Positions 53,458-63,188 of a stretch of DNA of 64,000 nt are shown in pieces. Source of the stretch: Carboxylicivirga longa (lineage in GTDB: Bacteria > Bacteroidota > Bacteroidia > Bacteroidales > Marinilabiliaceae); the NCBI RefSeq assembly GCF_050589825.1, contig NZ_JBNGOZ010000007.1, positions 1-64,000 on the forward strand, given 5' to 3'. Numbering within the stretch: the first letter of the stretch is position 1; every line of letters begins with the position of its first letter. The notes beneath the pieces were generated by a model. That model was not told the DNA's origin and made no database searches. It was given only the letters and a program-made list of their open reading frames with translations. A program made the translations under genes and the position numbers.

Positions 53458-54483
53458 TTACTCCTCTATTTTCTTTTTCAATTCCTCTAACTGTGCCTTT
53501 AGCTGTGGCAGGCGCCTAAACACCACAAACGAACGATTGAAATCGCCCATATCCATGGTTGGCGAGCCAAACTGCACAGAATTCTCCTTCTTAATCGACT
53601 TATTAATACCGGTTTGAGCACCGGCCTTTGTGCCATTGGCCACAGTAAGATGACCGGCAATACCTACCTGTCCGCCAAACATACAGTCGCGTCCTATCTT
53701 GGTCGATCCGGCAACCCCCGACTGAGCAGCTACCACCGTATTTTCTCCTACCTCCACATTATGCGCTATCTGAATCAGATTATCCAGCTTCACACCTTTG
53801 TGCACAACAGTAGATCCCATGGTAGCACGGTCAATGGTGGTATTGGCGCCAATCTCAACATGATCGTGCAGCACCACATTACCAATCTGTGCCACTTTTT
53901 TGTATTCGTTGTTTGCGTTGGGGGCAAAGCCAAAACCATCGCTACCAATAACTGCGCCGGCATGCACGGTACAGGCCTTACCAATCACACAATTCTTATA
54001 AATTTTAACTCCGGCATACACCGTAGTACCCTCGGCGATCTTTACATTATCGCCAATATAGGCATGCGGATATATCTTTACATTGTCACCCAATTGTACA
54101 TTCTCGCCTATGTAGGCAAAGGCGCCCACATAAACAAAATCGCCCAAACGAGCTGACTCATGTACAAAAGATGGTTGTTCGATACCGGTTTTCTGCGGCT
54201 GACTCTGCTCGTACATTTCCAACAACTGCGCCAAGGCCTCATAGGCATTGGGCACACGTATAAGGGTGGCTTTCACTTCACCTTCGGCTTCAAAAGAGTC
54301 ATTTACGATAACCACATCGGCTTTCGTTGTATATAGGTACTGATGGTATTTAGGATTGGCTAAAAAGGTAAGCGTCTCTGGCTTACCCTCTTCTATTTTC
54401 GATACATTCCTTACAATAGCATCTTCATTTCCTTCTACTTTACCCTTGAGTAATTCGGCAATCTGACCGGCTGTAAATTTCAT
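53458..54483 (-). CDS. lpxD: UDP-3-O-acylglucosamine N-acyltransferase
   Basis: A 341-residue hexapeptide-repeat acyltransferase, third step of lipid A synthesis. The N-terminal uridine-binding domain (~1-100) precedes the left-handed helix; catalytic His in NLIQIAHNVEVGENT; IDRATMGSTVVHKG and GSDGFGFAPN are typical. A C-terminal helical tail ends in Lys/Glu-rich sequence. It starts the lpx unit; a -7 box lies about 105 bases upstream, just behind the HD-domain gene. Confidence 0.96.
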   Translation of the reverse strand: MKFTAGQIAELLKGKVEGNEDAIVRNVSKIEEGKPETLTFLANPKYHQYLYTTKADVVIVNDSFEAEGEVKATLIRVPNAYEALAQLLEMYEQSQPQKTGIEQPSFVHESARLGDFVYVGAFAYIGENVQLGDNVKIYPHAYIGDNVKIAEGTTVYAGVKIYKNCVIGKACTVHAGAVIGSDGFGFAPNANNEYKKVAQIGNVVLHDHVEIGANTTIDRATMGSTVVHKGVKLDNLIQIAHNVEVGENTVVAAQSGVAGSTKIGRDCMFGGQVGIAGHLTVANGTKAGAQTGINKSIKKENSVQFGSPTMDMGDFNRSFVVFRRLPQLKAQLEELKKKIEE

Positions 54484-54588
54484 CTATTACATTGCTTTAT
54501 TAGTCAACCCCTTACCACAAATATTCATCGAAGCCAAAGGCCCCGATGAGATTCATATCTAACGAGCTAAACGTCAAAAAATTTGGTG

Positions 54589-54596
54589 CAAATCTA
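54589..54596 (-). promoter_or_regulatory. candidate -7 box for the lpx operon
   Basis: On the minus strand this reads TAGATTTG, predicting a leader of about 99 nt before lpxD and separating it from the HD-domain gene. Confidence 0.35.
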
Positions 54597-54611
54597 GTAA
54601 ATAAATTTACT

Positions 54612-55868
54612 TTAGAAAAGTCCGACCCGCGATTGCAGTACGGCTTCAATTTGCTTGGGATAACACAGGTAATGTTTTCTAACGGTTTTACTCAACACCG
54701 AAAGGTTAAGCATATCGGAAGCCTTGGCGATATCTTTTAATTCCTTATTTTTATACAAAATTTCAATTTTGTCATCCTGCACACTGTAGGCGTTATTGGT
54801 AATCGCATCAGTAAACACCAGATAGTCGGCATCCTGCGCCTTTAATCCATAAGCCTCACAGGCAACAGCTTTCAGTTCCTTAACCCGAGCCATATCAAAA
54901 GCCTCGTTCTGCAAATGTATGCGCCATAGTCTGCGATTAACAAACCCTTTGGCCAACGATGACAAAACCACATCGGGATGCAGGGTCCATGCTTTTATCG
55001 AGCACATTATATCATCATCATCCAGCAAAGTGAAATTAAGGAGGACATTGGGATCGGCATAAAAGTCGTCAATATTAGGCTTACGCTGCATAAAAAAGAG
55101 CAACTGTGGAGGAGCAAATAATTCATGTCCTTGTGCGATCAGGTACTTGGCCCGCTTGAGCAAATGCACCAACATTTGTTCTGCCGCCAATGCTGTTTTA
55201 TGCAAATATACCTGCCAATACATCAGGCGGCGTGCCACTAAAAACTTCTCGATAGAATAAATACCCTTCGACTCGACCACCAGCTTATCATCCACTACAT
55301 TCAGCATCTTAATAATCCGATCGGAACCAATAACCCCCTCCGACACTCCGGAGTAAAAACTATCGCGCTTCAGGTAGTCGAGCCGATCCATATCCAACTG
55401 ACTTGACACAAGCTGATGCAGAAATCTTTTAGGGTAAGAGTCGTTAAAGATTGCAATAGCGGAATCCAGCAGACCTTTAAACTCGCGATTTAATTGCTGC
55501 ATAATCAACTGGGATATCGCCTCGTGCGAAACCTCTACAAGTGAATGCTCCAGCACATGACTAAAAGGGCCATGCCCTACATCGTGCAACAATATAGCAG
55601 CGTGCACCGCCAGGGATTCATCGGCTGTAATCACCTGCCCCTTGGATCGCAAAATCTCAACAGCCGAACTCATCAGATGCATGGCTCCCATGGCATGCTG
55701 AAGGCGGGTGTGCATGGCTCCGGGATATACAAGGTGCGTAAGCCCCAGTTGCTTAATGCGCCGTAAGCGCTGAAAATAGGGGTGCTCCATTAAATCGTAC
55801 AACAAGGCGTGTGGCACCTTAATAAAACCATGTACCGGATCATTTATTATTTTTTTCTTGTTCACCAT
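54612..55868 (-). CDS. HD-domain phosphohydrolase
   Basis: A 418-residue protein of the dGTPase-related HD superfamily (COG1078 type). The metal site is complete: H in THLVYPGAMHTRLQHAMG, HD in ILLHDVGHGPFSH, and D in SQLDMDRLDYLKRD. The start KIINDPVHGFI is common to the family. Likely a nucleotide or dNTP phosphohydrolase; the substrate is unknown. It lies upstream of lpxD on the same strand but with a separate promoter candidate between them. Confidence 0.88.
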   Translation of the reverse strand: MVNKKKIINDPVHGFIKVPHALLYDLMEHPYFQRLRRIKQLGLTHLVYPGAMHTRLQHAMGAMHLMSSAVEILRSKGQVITADESLAVHAAILLHDVGHGPFSHVLEHSLVEVSHEAISQLIMQQLNREFKGLLDSAIAIFNDSYPKRFLHQLVSSQLDMDRLDYLKRDSFYSGVSEGVIGSDRIIKMLNVVDDKLVVESKGIYSIEKFLVARRLMYWQVYLHKTALAAEQMLVHLLKRAKYLIAQGHELFAPPQLLFFMQRKPNIDDFYADPNVLLNFTLLDDDDIMCSIKAWTLHPDVVLSSLAKGFVNRRLWRIHLQNEAFDMARVKELKAVACEAYGLKAQDADYLVFTDAITNNAYSVQDDKIEILYKNKELKDIAKASDMLNLSVLSKTVRKHYLCYPKQIEAVLQSRVGLF

Positions 55869-55935
55869 CGCTCAAATAGCTTAGCTGGCAATATACAAAA
55901 AAATGAATCGACCACTTAAACAATACTTTACTGCA

Positions 55936-55967
55936 TTTGGATAAGTGCACTGATATCATTATCTTTG
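55936..55967 (+). promoter_or_regulatory. two-box promoter for rimP-nusA-infB
   Basis: TTTG (55936-55939) lies 20 bases upstream of TATCTTTG (55960-55967), a full -33/-7 match. It predicts a start near 55974 and a leader of about 60 nt. Confidence 0.7.
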
Positions 55968-55993
55968 CGCTTGATTTACCGGGTGGAATGACT

Positions 55994-56018
55994 TAGGGGA
56001 CCAGTTAGTCCCCTATTT
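55994..56018 (+). terminator. leader hairpin upstream of rimP, possible attenuator
   Basis: TAGGGGAC and GTCCCCTA-type arms form a strong stem followed by TTTTATT, inside the predicted rimP leader. It has the form of an intrinsic terminator placed before the operon, so premature ending may regulate it. Confidence 0.55.
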
Positions 56019-56033
56019 TATTAGACAAAAAAC

Positions 56034-56498
56034 ATGATTAAGGAAACGCAAATACAAAGCATAATTGATGATAAACTGGCGGCTGACGGTATGTTCCTCG
56101 TTGAACTGAACGTGCGGCCCGGCAATGTCATACAGGTAATAGTTGATCACGACAATGGCGTACCCATCAACTATTGCATCGAGCTGAGTAAACACATTGA
56201 AGCAGGCCTTAATCGGGATGAGGAGGATTTTGAACTTGAAGTGGCCTCAGCCGGCATCGGCCAACCCTTTAAAATAAAGCGCCAGTACCTTAAGAATATT
56301 GGTAAGGAGATTGAAGTGTTGCGAGCCGATGGCATCAAGCACACAGGCAAACTCATTGACGTAAGTGACGAGGGCTTCAGCTATGAAATTGAAGAGAAGG
56401 TGAAAGTTGAAGGCAAGAAACGCAAAGAATTGCAGGTGCGCACGGTAAATTGTAAATTTGACGAAGTAAAACAGGTAAAAGACATTATATCTTTCTAA
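56034..56498 (+). CDS. rimP: ribosome maturation factor RimP
   Basis: A 154-residue protein needed for 30S subunit maturation. It has the RimP two-domain plan: MFLVELNVRPGNVIQVIVDHDNGV, CIELSKHIEAGL, then FELEVASAGIGQPFK (the conserved VSSPG-like loop) and a C-terminal Sm-like part. Position before nusA and infB is the classic arrangement. It sits behind a leader hairpin. Confidence 0.94.
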   Translation: MIKETQIQSIIDDKLAADGMFLVELNVRPGNVIQVIVDHDNGVPINYCIELSKHIEAGLNRDEEDFELEVASAGIGQPFKIKRQYLKNIGKEIEVLRADGIKHTGKLIDVSDEGFSYEIEEKVKVEGKKRKELQVRTVNCKFDEVKQVKDIISF

Positions 56499-56513
56499 AA
56501 TATTCCTTAGGGC

Positions 56514-57749
56514 ATGGAAAATATTAATCTGATAGATACGTTTTCGGAGTTTAAAGAACTCAAAAACATTGATCGTGCAACGATGATAAGTGTGCTGGAA
56601 GATGCATTTCGAAGCGTACTGATCAAGCGATTTGGAACAGATGAGAATTTTGACGTTATCATTAACGACGACAAAGGAGACTTTGAAATATGGCGCAACC
56701 GCGAAGTTGTTGCCGACGATGAACTGGAGGATGAAAACCTGCAGATAACACTATCAGAGGCCAAAAAAATTGATGCCGACTACGAGCTGGGCGAAGAAGT
56801 AACTGACGAAGTGAAATTTCTTGATTTTGGTCGTCGTGCTATCCTAAGCCTGCGTCAAAACTTGTCGGCCCGCATCCTGGAACTAGAGAAAGATAATATA
56901 TATCACGCCTATAAAGATCGTGTTGGCGAAATTGTAACCGGTGAGGTTTATCAGATCTGGAAACGTGAGATTTTAATTATCGATGACGAAGATAATGAGT
57001 TAATCTTACCCAAATCGGAGCAGATCCCTTCGGATTTCTTTCGTAAAGGCGATAGCGTAAGAGCTGTTGTTGTGAAGGTTGAGATACGCAACAACAATCC
57101 CCTCATCATTCTTTCGCGTACATCACCTGTATTCCTTGAGCGCTTGTTTGAGCTGGAGGTACCGGAGATTTTCGATGGCTTAATCACCATCAAAAAGATT
57201 GTACGTGTTCCTGGCGAACGCGCCAAAGTAGCCGTAGAATCGTACGATGACCGCATCGATCCGGTAGGTGCCTGTGTGGGCATGAAGGGATCGCGTATCC
57301 ACGGCATTGTACGCGAGCTGCGTAACGAAAATATTGATGTAATTAATTACACCACCAATACTCAGCTCTTTATTCAAAGAGCACTGAACCCGGCAAAGAT
57401 TACCAATATTAAAATTGTGGAAGACGACAAGCGCGCAGAAGTGTACCTGCGTCCCGAAGAAGTGTCGTTGGCCATTGGTAGAGGCGGCTTAAATATTCGC
57501 CTGGCGGGTCAGCTCACTGGCTATGAGCTGGACGTTTATCGCGAATCGGAAGAGGACGATGAAGACGTGAGCCTGGATGAATTTGCCGACGAAATTGATG
57601 CCTGGGTATTGGGCGAACTCAAAGCAATCGGATGTGACACCGCCAAATCCGTGCTGGATCTGTCGGTTTCAGACCTGGTGAAGAGAACTGATTTAGAAGA
57701 GGAAACAATTCAGGAAGTGAGAGGAATACTAAGCGCTGAGTTTGAATAA
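56514..57749 (+). CDS. nusA: transcription termination/antitermination factor NusA
   Basis: A 411-residue RNA-polymerase-binding factor. N-terminal domain (~1-125) with FSEFKELKNIDRATMISVLEDAF, S1 domain (~135-200), and KH domains (~205-345) marked by DPVGACVGMKGSRIHGIV and LAIGRGGLNIRLAGQLTGYEL. It ends in a short helix-hairpin segment without the long acidic repeats of enterobacterial NusA. It starts 15 bases after rimP. NusA can influence the leader hairpin of its own operon, as an inference. Confidence 0.96.
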   Translation: MENINLIDTFSEFKELKNIDRATMISVLEDAFRSVLIKRFGTDENFDVIINDDKGDFEIWRNREVVADDELEDENLQITLSEAKKIDADYELGEEVTDEVKFLDFGRRAILSLRQNLSARILELEKDNIYHAYKDRVGEIVTGEVYQIWKREILIIDDEDNELILPKSEQIPSDFFRKGDSVRAVVVKVEIRNNNPLIILSRTSPVFLERLFELEVPEIFDGLITIKKIVRVPGERAKVAVESYDDRIDPVGACVGMKGSRIHGIVRELRNENIDVINYTTNTQLFIQRALNPAKITNIKIVEDDKRAEVYLRPEEVSLAIGRGGLNIRLAGQLTGYELDVYRESEEDDEDVSLDEFADEIDAWVLGELKAIGCDTAKSVLDLSVSDLVKRTDLEEETIQEVRGILSAEFE

Positions 57750-57754
57750 ATCGC

Positions 57755-57762
57755 TATATTTG
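57755..57762 (+). promoter_or_regulatory. candidate internal -7 box for infB
   Basis: TATATTTG matches TAnnTTTG in the short nusA-infB gap, predicting a leader of about 48 nt. The nearest TTTG is only 10 bases upstream, so the -33 element is not in place. Confidence 0.35.
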
Positions 57763-57816
57763 CCCCTCAATGAATTGAATCCGAACAAAAAAAAACGATA
57801 AGAAGAGTCCTGTTAT

Positions 57817-60723
57817 ATGGCAGTTGGAAAAAGACTTAGTAAAGTAGCACGAGAGTTCAATGTTGGACTTCACACCATTGTGGAATTCCTGCAGAAAAAA
57901 GGTTTCAAAGTTGAAACAAACCCGAATACAAAAATATCTGATGATATGTATTCGATTCTGGCACAAGAATATCGTGGCGATTCCCATGTTAAGAAAGAAT
58001 CGGAAAAACTGGCTAAACTAAAAGAAAAATCAAAGAAAGAGTCCATCTCTCTTTCCGATATCAGAGATGATATTGAGCCGGTTAAAGAAAAAGAAAAACC
58101 GGCTGATGCACCGGCTGCCACTAAGGACTCAGGACCCAAAGTTGTGGGTAAGGTAGATCTTGATGCCTTTAAGCCTAAGAAGAAAGAAGCTGCTCCTGCT
58201 GAAAAGAAAGCCGAAAAAACGGTAAAAACCGAGAAAGCAGAAAAAGCCGATAAACCGGCGCCGAAAGTAGCAGACGAAGCAAAGGCAAAACCTGCCAAAG
58301 CCGAAGAAAAGAAAGAAAAGAAAAAGCCGGCTCCTAAGCCGGAACATATTCCCACCAAGGTAGATCCCGTTGACGAGATGAAGGTAGTGGGTAAAATCGA
58401 ACTCGATAAAAAACCGACGCAGAAAGACGACAAAGCGCAGGTTACGTCGAAAAAAGACGAAGTGAAAGTAAAGAAAGTAAGCCCCAAAAAGACCGAGGAG
58501 GCAAAGCCGGAAGCGCCTGCTAAAGAAGAGGCCAAAACGGAGAAGGATGATTCCTTCAGACCTACTCAGGTGAAGAAGCTATCCGGCCCTACAGTGGTGG
58601 GTAAAATTGAACTACCCAAAACACCCTCCAAATCAGATAGTAAAGATGCCAATAAAAACGCCAACAAAAAGCGTAAGCGTAAGCGCATCAAAAAAGATAA
58701 AGAGAAGGTTGACATCAACCAGAAGCAGCAAGGCGGACAACAGGGAGCCGGTGGCGAACGTAAAGACCGTCCGCAACGTCAGCGTCCTGCACGCGTGAAG
58801 AAGCGTCCGATCAAAGCCGAGGTGAACGAGGAAGATGTGCAAAAGCAAATTAAGGATACCTTGGCCCGCTTAACCTCGAAAGGTAAAAACAAAGGTGCCA
58901 AGCACCGCCGCGAGAAGCGCGAACTGCAATCACAGCGTCAGCAAGCTGAGATGGAACAAGCAGACAAGGAAAAGTCAATCCTGAAAGTTACTGAGTTCGT
59001 AACAGCGAACGAATTGGCCAACATGATGGATGTGCAGGTAAACCAAATTATTGCTACCTGTATGAGTCTGGGCATGTTCGTATCGATTAACCAGCGATTG
59101 GATGCTGAAACACTGGCGCTGGTAGCCGAAGAGTTTGGTTACACCATTGAATTTGTGAGTGCCGAGGTGGTCGAGTCCATCGTAGAGGAGGAAGATAATG
59201 AAGAGGATCTGGTAGCACGTCCGCCAATTGTAACGGTAATGGGACACGTAGACCACGGTAAAACGTCATTGCTTGACCACATCCGTAAAGCAAACGTAAT
59301 CGCCGGTGAGGCCGGTGGTATTACGCAGCACATTGGAGCCTACAACGTAACACGCGAAGATGGTCGTAAGATCACCTTCCTGGATACACCAGGTCACGAG
59401 GCCTTTACCGCCATGCGTGCCCGAGGTGCGCAGGTTACCGACATCGCCATCATCATTGTGGCAGCCGATGACAATGTGATGCCGCAGACCACTGAGGCCA
59501 TCAACCACGCAGCAGCAGCAGGTGTACCGATTGTGTTTGCCATTAACAAGATTGATAAACCGGGTGCTAATCCCGATAAGATAAGGGAAGAACTGGCGAA
59601 TATGAACTACCTGGTAGAAGAATGGGGTGGTAAATATCAGTGTCAGGAAATTTCTGCTAAAAATGGTGTTAACATCGATGAGCTGCTTGAGAAAGTACTG
59701 CTGGAAGCAGATCTACTGGAGCTGAAGGCCAATCCTAACAAGCGTGCCGTTGGTTCTGTAATTGAATCATCGCTTGACAAGGGACGCGGATACGTTACTA
59801 CCCTACTTGTGCAGACGGGTACAATGCGTGTGGGCGATATGATTTTGTCAGGTTCGCATTACGGTCACGTGAAGGCCATGTTTAACGAACGTAACCAAAA
59901 GGTTGACGAGGTAGGACCATCAGAACCAGCATTGGTACTGGGACTGAACGGAGCACCACAGGCCGGCGAACGCTTTAACATTATGGAAGATGAGCGCGAG
60001 GCCAAAGACATTGCCACCAAGCGTGAGCAATTGCAGCGCGAGCAAGGCATGCGGACTAAAAAGCACATTACGCTGGATGAGATTGGCCGTCGTATTGCCA
60101 TTGGTAACTTCCAGGAGCTGAACGTGATTGTTAAAGGTGATGTGGATGGTTCTATCGAAGCACTATCCGATTCATTGATCAAGCTGTCAACGGAAGAAAT
60201 TCAGGTGAATGTGATTCATAAGGCAGTAGGTCAGATCTCTGAATCTGATATCATGCTGGCTACGGCATCCAATGCCATCGTTATTGGTTTCCAGGTGCGT
60301 CCATCGATGGCTGCCCGTCGTATTGCAGAGAAGGAAGAGATCGATGTTCGCCTCTACTCCATCATTTACGATGCCATCGAAGAGCTGAAATCAGCCATGG
60401 AAGGTATGTTGTCGCCTGAGATCAAAGAGGAGATTACAGCCACCATCGAAATTCGTGAGACCTTTAAGATTACTAAGGTGGGTACCATTGCCGGTTGTAT
60501 GGTGAAAGAAGGTAAGATCAAACGCTCCAATAAAATACGCCTGATACGCGAAGGTATTGTGATTTATTCAGGAGAGCTGGGATCTCTGAAACGTTTCAAA
60601 GACGATGTGAAAGAGGTTGCTGCCGGCTACGAGTGTGGTCTGAACATTGACAAATACAACGATATTAAAGTGGGTGATGTTGTAGAAGCCTACGAAGAAG
60701 TTGAAGTAAGCCGTAAACTGTAA
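57817..60723 (+). CDS. infB: translation initiation factor IF-2
   Basis: A 968-residue GTPase placing initiator tRNA on the ribosome. The N-terminal IF2_N motif (KRLSKVAREFNVGLHTIVEFLQ) is followed by a long Lys/Ala/Glu/Pro linker (~90-340), a second IF2_N (~375-440), and the G domain: GHVDHGKTS, DTPGHEAFTAMR, NKIDKPGANP. Domains II-IV follow to the end. The linker contains three copies of a short motif, KVVGKVDLD / KVVGKIELD / TVVGKIELP. Its G+A-rich composition creates long false frames on the other strand. Confidence 0.97.
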   Translation: MAVGKRLSKVAREFNVGLHTIVEFLQKKGFKVETNPNTKISDDMYSILAQEYRGDSHVKKESEKLAKLKEKSKKESISLSDIRDDIEPVKEKEKPADAPAATKDSGPKVVGKVDLDAFKPKKKEAAPAEKKAEKTVKTEKAEKADKPAPKVADEAKAKPAKAEEKKEKKKPAPKPEHIPTKVDPVDEMKVVGKIELDKKPTQKDDKAQVTSKKDEVKVKKVSPKKTEEAKPEAPAKEEAKTEKDDSFRPTQVKKLSGPTVVGKIELPKTPSKSDSKDANKNANKKRKRKRIKKDKEKVDINQKQQGGQQGAGGERKDRPQRQRPARVKKRPIKAEVNEEDVQKQIKDTLARLTSKGKNKGAKHRREKRELQSQRQQAEMEQADKEKSILKVTEFVTANELANMMDVQVNQIIATCMSLGMFVSINQRLDAETLALVAEEFGYTIEFVSAEVVESIVEEEDNEEDLVARPPIVTVMGHVDHGKTSLLDHIRKANVIAGEAGGITQHIGAYNVTREDGRKITFLDTPGHEAFTAMRARGAQVTDIAIIIVAADDNVMPQTTEAINHAAAAGVPIVFAINKIDKPGANPDKIREELANMNYLVEEWGGKYQCQEISAKNGVNIDELLEKVLLEADLLELKANPNKRAVGSVIESSLDKGRGYVTTLLVQTGTMRVGDMILSGSHYGHVKAMFNERNQKVDEVGPSEPALVLGLNGAPQAGERFNIMEDEREAKDIATKREQLQREQGMRTKKHITLDEIGRRIAIGNFQELNVIVKGDVDGSIEALSDSLIKLSTEEIQVNVIHKAVGQISESDIMLATASNAIVIGFQVRPSMAARRIAEKEEIDVRLYSIIYDAIEELKSAMEGMLSPEIKEEITATIEIRETFKITKVGTIAGCMVKEGKIKRSNKIRLIREGIVIYSGELGSLKRFKDDVKEVAAGYECGLNIDKYNDIKVGDVVEAYEEVEVSRKL

Positions 60724-60743
60724 AACAGTTTTACACGATATAG

Positions 60744-60776
60744 AAAAAGCCCATCCTGACGGATGGGCTTTTTTTG
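60744..60776 (+). terminator. infB operon terminator
   Basis: AAGCCCATCC and GGATGGGCTT arms with a four-base loop are followed by seven T's. Confidence 0.92.
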
Positions 60777-60872
60777 TTGCTACCGACAAGGTACGCCACT
60801 CCCTTTTTGCTTGCACCACTAACAGCCTTACGAGCGAAAATAAAAGTGGTAGAAGATGAGTCAGAGAGTAGT

Positions 60873-60925
60873 GAAAAAAAGGATACGATCTTTATTGTCG
60901 TCTCGCAAATAAAGATCGCATCCTT
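60873..60925 (-). terminator. kdsB terminator
   Basis: Very long arms (AAGGATACGATCTTTATT and AATAAAGATCGCATCCTT, one mismatch) around an 11-nt loop; on the minus strand it ends in a T-run, right behind kdsB. Confidence 0.88.
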
Positions 60926-60973
60926 ATGTACAACCTTTTAATAATCAATGACTATAGTTGATTTTACGCTTGA

Positions 60974-61726
60974 TTAAATCAATCCTGCCTTTAGTAAATT
61001 CTCCAAATCCTCCGGAGTATCAATACCGTGTGACTCTTCTCTTGTCTCTTCTACACGGATGGAATATCCATTTTCGAGCCAACGCAGCTGCTCCAGCGAC
61101 TCAGCAGCCTCCAGCTGCCCCATGGGTAGTTGAGTGATTTGCATCAATATATCAGAACGATAGCCATACAGACCAACATGGTTATAATAGGGATGCTTCT
61201 CTGCCCAGTGGCTTTCTTCTTCCCCACGCAGGTAAGGAATGGGCGAACGACTGAAGTACAGCGCCCTTCTATCTTTACTCAACACCACCTTGGGTTTGTT
61301 GGCATTAAACAAATCAGCTGACGAAGTCACAGGTTTTACCAGGGTAGCCAGCTGCGTATCTTCTTGCTGAAAACAATGAGCTACCAAGCCTATTTGACGG
61401 GGACTAATAAAGGGTTCATCACCTTGTATATTAATGACTGCATAAAAATCACGCTGCTCCAGTTCCGTTACCCGCTGTAGAGCTTCGGCACAGCGGTCGG
61501 TACCACTCTGATGATCTGTCGAAGTCATTACCACACGACCACCAAAGGCAAGAACAGCAGCTTCAATGCGCTTATCATCGGTAGCCACATATACATAATC
61601 CAGCTGCTTGCAAGCTTGCTCATATACGCGTTGAATCATTGTTTTGCCACCAATATCAGCCAGGGGCTTGCCCGGAAAACGCGTAGAGGCATAACGGGCG
61701 GGTATAATTCCAAGTAAGGTCTTCAT
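60974..61726 (-). CDS. kdsB: 3-deoxy-manno-octulosonate cytidylyltransferase
   Basis: A 250-residue enzyme activating Kdo as CMP-Kdo for lipopolysaccharide core synthesis. Signatures: IIPARYASTRFPGKPLADIGG (CTP loop), VYVATDDKRI, VVMTSTDHQSGTDRCAEAL, INIQGDEPFISPRQI, and HVGLYGYRSDIL. Single-gene unit with its own -7 box and strong terminator. It complements the lpx genes 7 kb away in building the outer membrane. Confidence 0.96.
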   Translation of the reverse strand: MKTLLGIIPARYASTRFPGKPLADIGGKTMIQRVYEQACKQLDYVYVATDDKRIEAAVLAFGGRVVMTSTDHQSGTDRCAEALQRVTELEQRDFYAVINIQGDEPFISPRQIGLVAHCFQQEDTQLATLVKPVTSSADLFNANKPKVVLSKDRRALYFSRSPIPYLRGEEESHWAEKHPYYNHVGLYGYRSDILMQITQLPMGQLEAAESLEQLRWLENGYSIRVEETREESHGIDTPEDLENLLKAGLI

Positions 61727-61748
61727 AATTGCATCCTTAATTTTTACA

Positions 61749-61756
61749 CAAATGTA
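61749..61756 (-). promoter_or_regulatory. candidate -7 box for kdsB
   Basis: On the minus strand this reads TACATTTG, predicting a leader of about 16 nt. Confidence 0.4.
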
Positions 61757-61864
61757 TATAGTTAAGCCTACTTTTCGCTTTTAAAAGGCAGAAAGATGTA
61801 AGCACGCCGCCTACTTTTAACAAAAATTGTTGGCCCTGCATGAAACGAAAACGAAGCAGAATTG

Positions 61865-61872
61865 TAACTTTG
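61865..61872 (+). promoter_or_regulatory. candidate -7 box for the sigma-54 activator gene
   Basis: TAACTTTG matches TAnnTTTG and predicts a leader of about 62 nt before the ATG at 61941. Confidence 0.45.
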
Positions 61873-61940
61873 TCAGTTAACACTGCAATAATTGCAGCTT
61901 TTTGTTTTAATAAAGCTGATATTGAGATAACTGTATAAAA

Positions 61941-63188
61941 ATGGATTTACAACAAATCAAACAACGATTCGGGATTATTGGCAATTCATTTGGATTGAAC
62001 CGGGCCATTGATGTGGCCGTTCAGGTAGCACCCACCGACTTATCGGTACTTATTACCGGAGAAAGTGGTACCGGGAAAGAGGTATTTCCACAGATTATTC
62101 ATCAATCAAGCGCCCGCAAACACGGCTCCTACATCGCCGTTAACTGCGGTGCCATACCCGAAGGCACTATCGACTCAGAGCTATTCGGTCATGAGAAAGG
62201 GGCCTTTACCGGCGCCTTGTCCGACCGCAAAGGCTATTTTGAGGAAGCCAATGGCGGCACCATCTTTTTAGATGAGATTGGGGAGCTGCCTTTGAACACA
62301 CAGGTGCGTTTGCTGCGTGTACTCGAAGCCGGTGAATTTATTAAGGTGGGTTCTTCAAAAGTACTGAAAACCGATGTGCGCGTGGTGGCTGCCACCAATG
62401 TAAACATGGAGAAAGCTATTAAAGAAGGAAAGTTCCGCGAAGATTTATACTACCGCCTAAATAGCGTGCCCATCAGCATACCGCCCCTGCGCGACCGTGC
62501 CGATGATATCTACCTGCTGTTTCGCAAATTTGCCAATGATTTTGCCACCCGCTACCGCATGCCGGCCATACGCCTGTCGGCTGATGCCAAAGAGATGCTG
62601 ATGCGCTACCGCTGGCCCGGCAACATACGACAGCTGAAAAATATAACTGAGCAAATATCTGTTATTGAACAACAGCGTGAGATAGATGGTGAGGACATTG
62701 CCAAGTACCTGCCCTACCATGCGGGTGATAACCTGCCGGCCATTATTGATAACCATAATAAGGCCGAAACAGACTTTAGCAACGAGCGCGAGATACTCTA
62801 CAAGGTCTTGTTTGATATGAAAAAAGATATGCACGACCTTAAAAAGCTGGTGCTCGATATGATGGAGAATGGCCATGTTAGCGAACCGGGTGAACATGCC
62901 AATATTATTCAAAAGCTTTACCAAGGCGAAGATGGCGATTTTGTTTCGGCCAACAGCAAAGTACCGGCCATGAGTTACTCCTCTCCTGCCCAAAACGAGG
63001 CGCAAGGCCCCATTCAGGACACGGAAGAATTTGTGGAGGAATCCTTATCGCTGGCTGATAAAGAAATAGAACTCATAAAAAAAGCCCTGGACAAGTACAA
63101 TGGCCGCCGTAAACAAGCCGCTGTTGAACTGGGTATTTCTGAACGTACCTTGTATCGAAAAATTAAAGAATATCAAATAGAACGATGA
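61941..63188 (+). CDS. sigma-54-dependent activator without receiver domain
   Basis: A 415-residue transcription activator. The AAA+ domain begins almost at the N-terminus (~8-235): Walker A GESGTGKE, sigma-54 contact loop KGAFTGALSDRKGYF, Walker B GGTIFLDEIGEL, sensor VRVVAATNVNM and RYRWPGNIRQLKN. A ~110-residue linker follows, with a helical Met-rich part (DMKKDMHDLKKLVLDMME). A Fis-type helix-turn-helix ends the protein (RKQAAVELGISERTLYRKIKEYQI). There is no receiver or sensor domain, so activity must be set by another protein or expression. Its stop overlaps the lptE start (ATGA). Confidence 0.93.
   Translation: MDLQQIKQRFGIIGNSFGLNRAIDVAVQVAPTDLSVLITGESGTGKEVFPQIIHQSSARKHGSYIAVNCGAIPEGTIDSELFGHEKGAFTGALSDRKGYFEEANGGTIFLDEIGELPLNTQVRLLRVLEAGEFIKVGSSKVLKTDVRVVAATNVNMEKAIKEGKFREDLYYRLNSVPISIPPLRDRADDIYLLFRKFANDFATRYRMPAIRLSADAKEMLMRYRWPGNIRQLKNITEQISVIEQQREIDGEDIAKYLPYHAGDNLPAIIDNHNKAETDFSNEREILYKVLFDMKKDMHDLKKLVLDMMENGHVSEPGEHANIIQKLYQGEDGDFVSANSKVPAMSYSSPAQNEAQGPIQDTEEFVEESLSLADKEIELIKKALDKYNGRRKQAAVELGISERTLYRKIKEYQIER

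Noticed and set aside
57870..58535. 221-codon open frame on the minus strand
   Set aside because: It lies opposite the Lys/Ala/Glu-rich linker of infB. Its Ser/Phe/Ala-rich product is a composition artefact of that G+A-rich coding strand.
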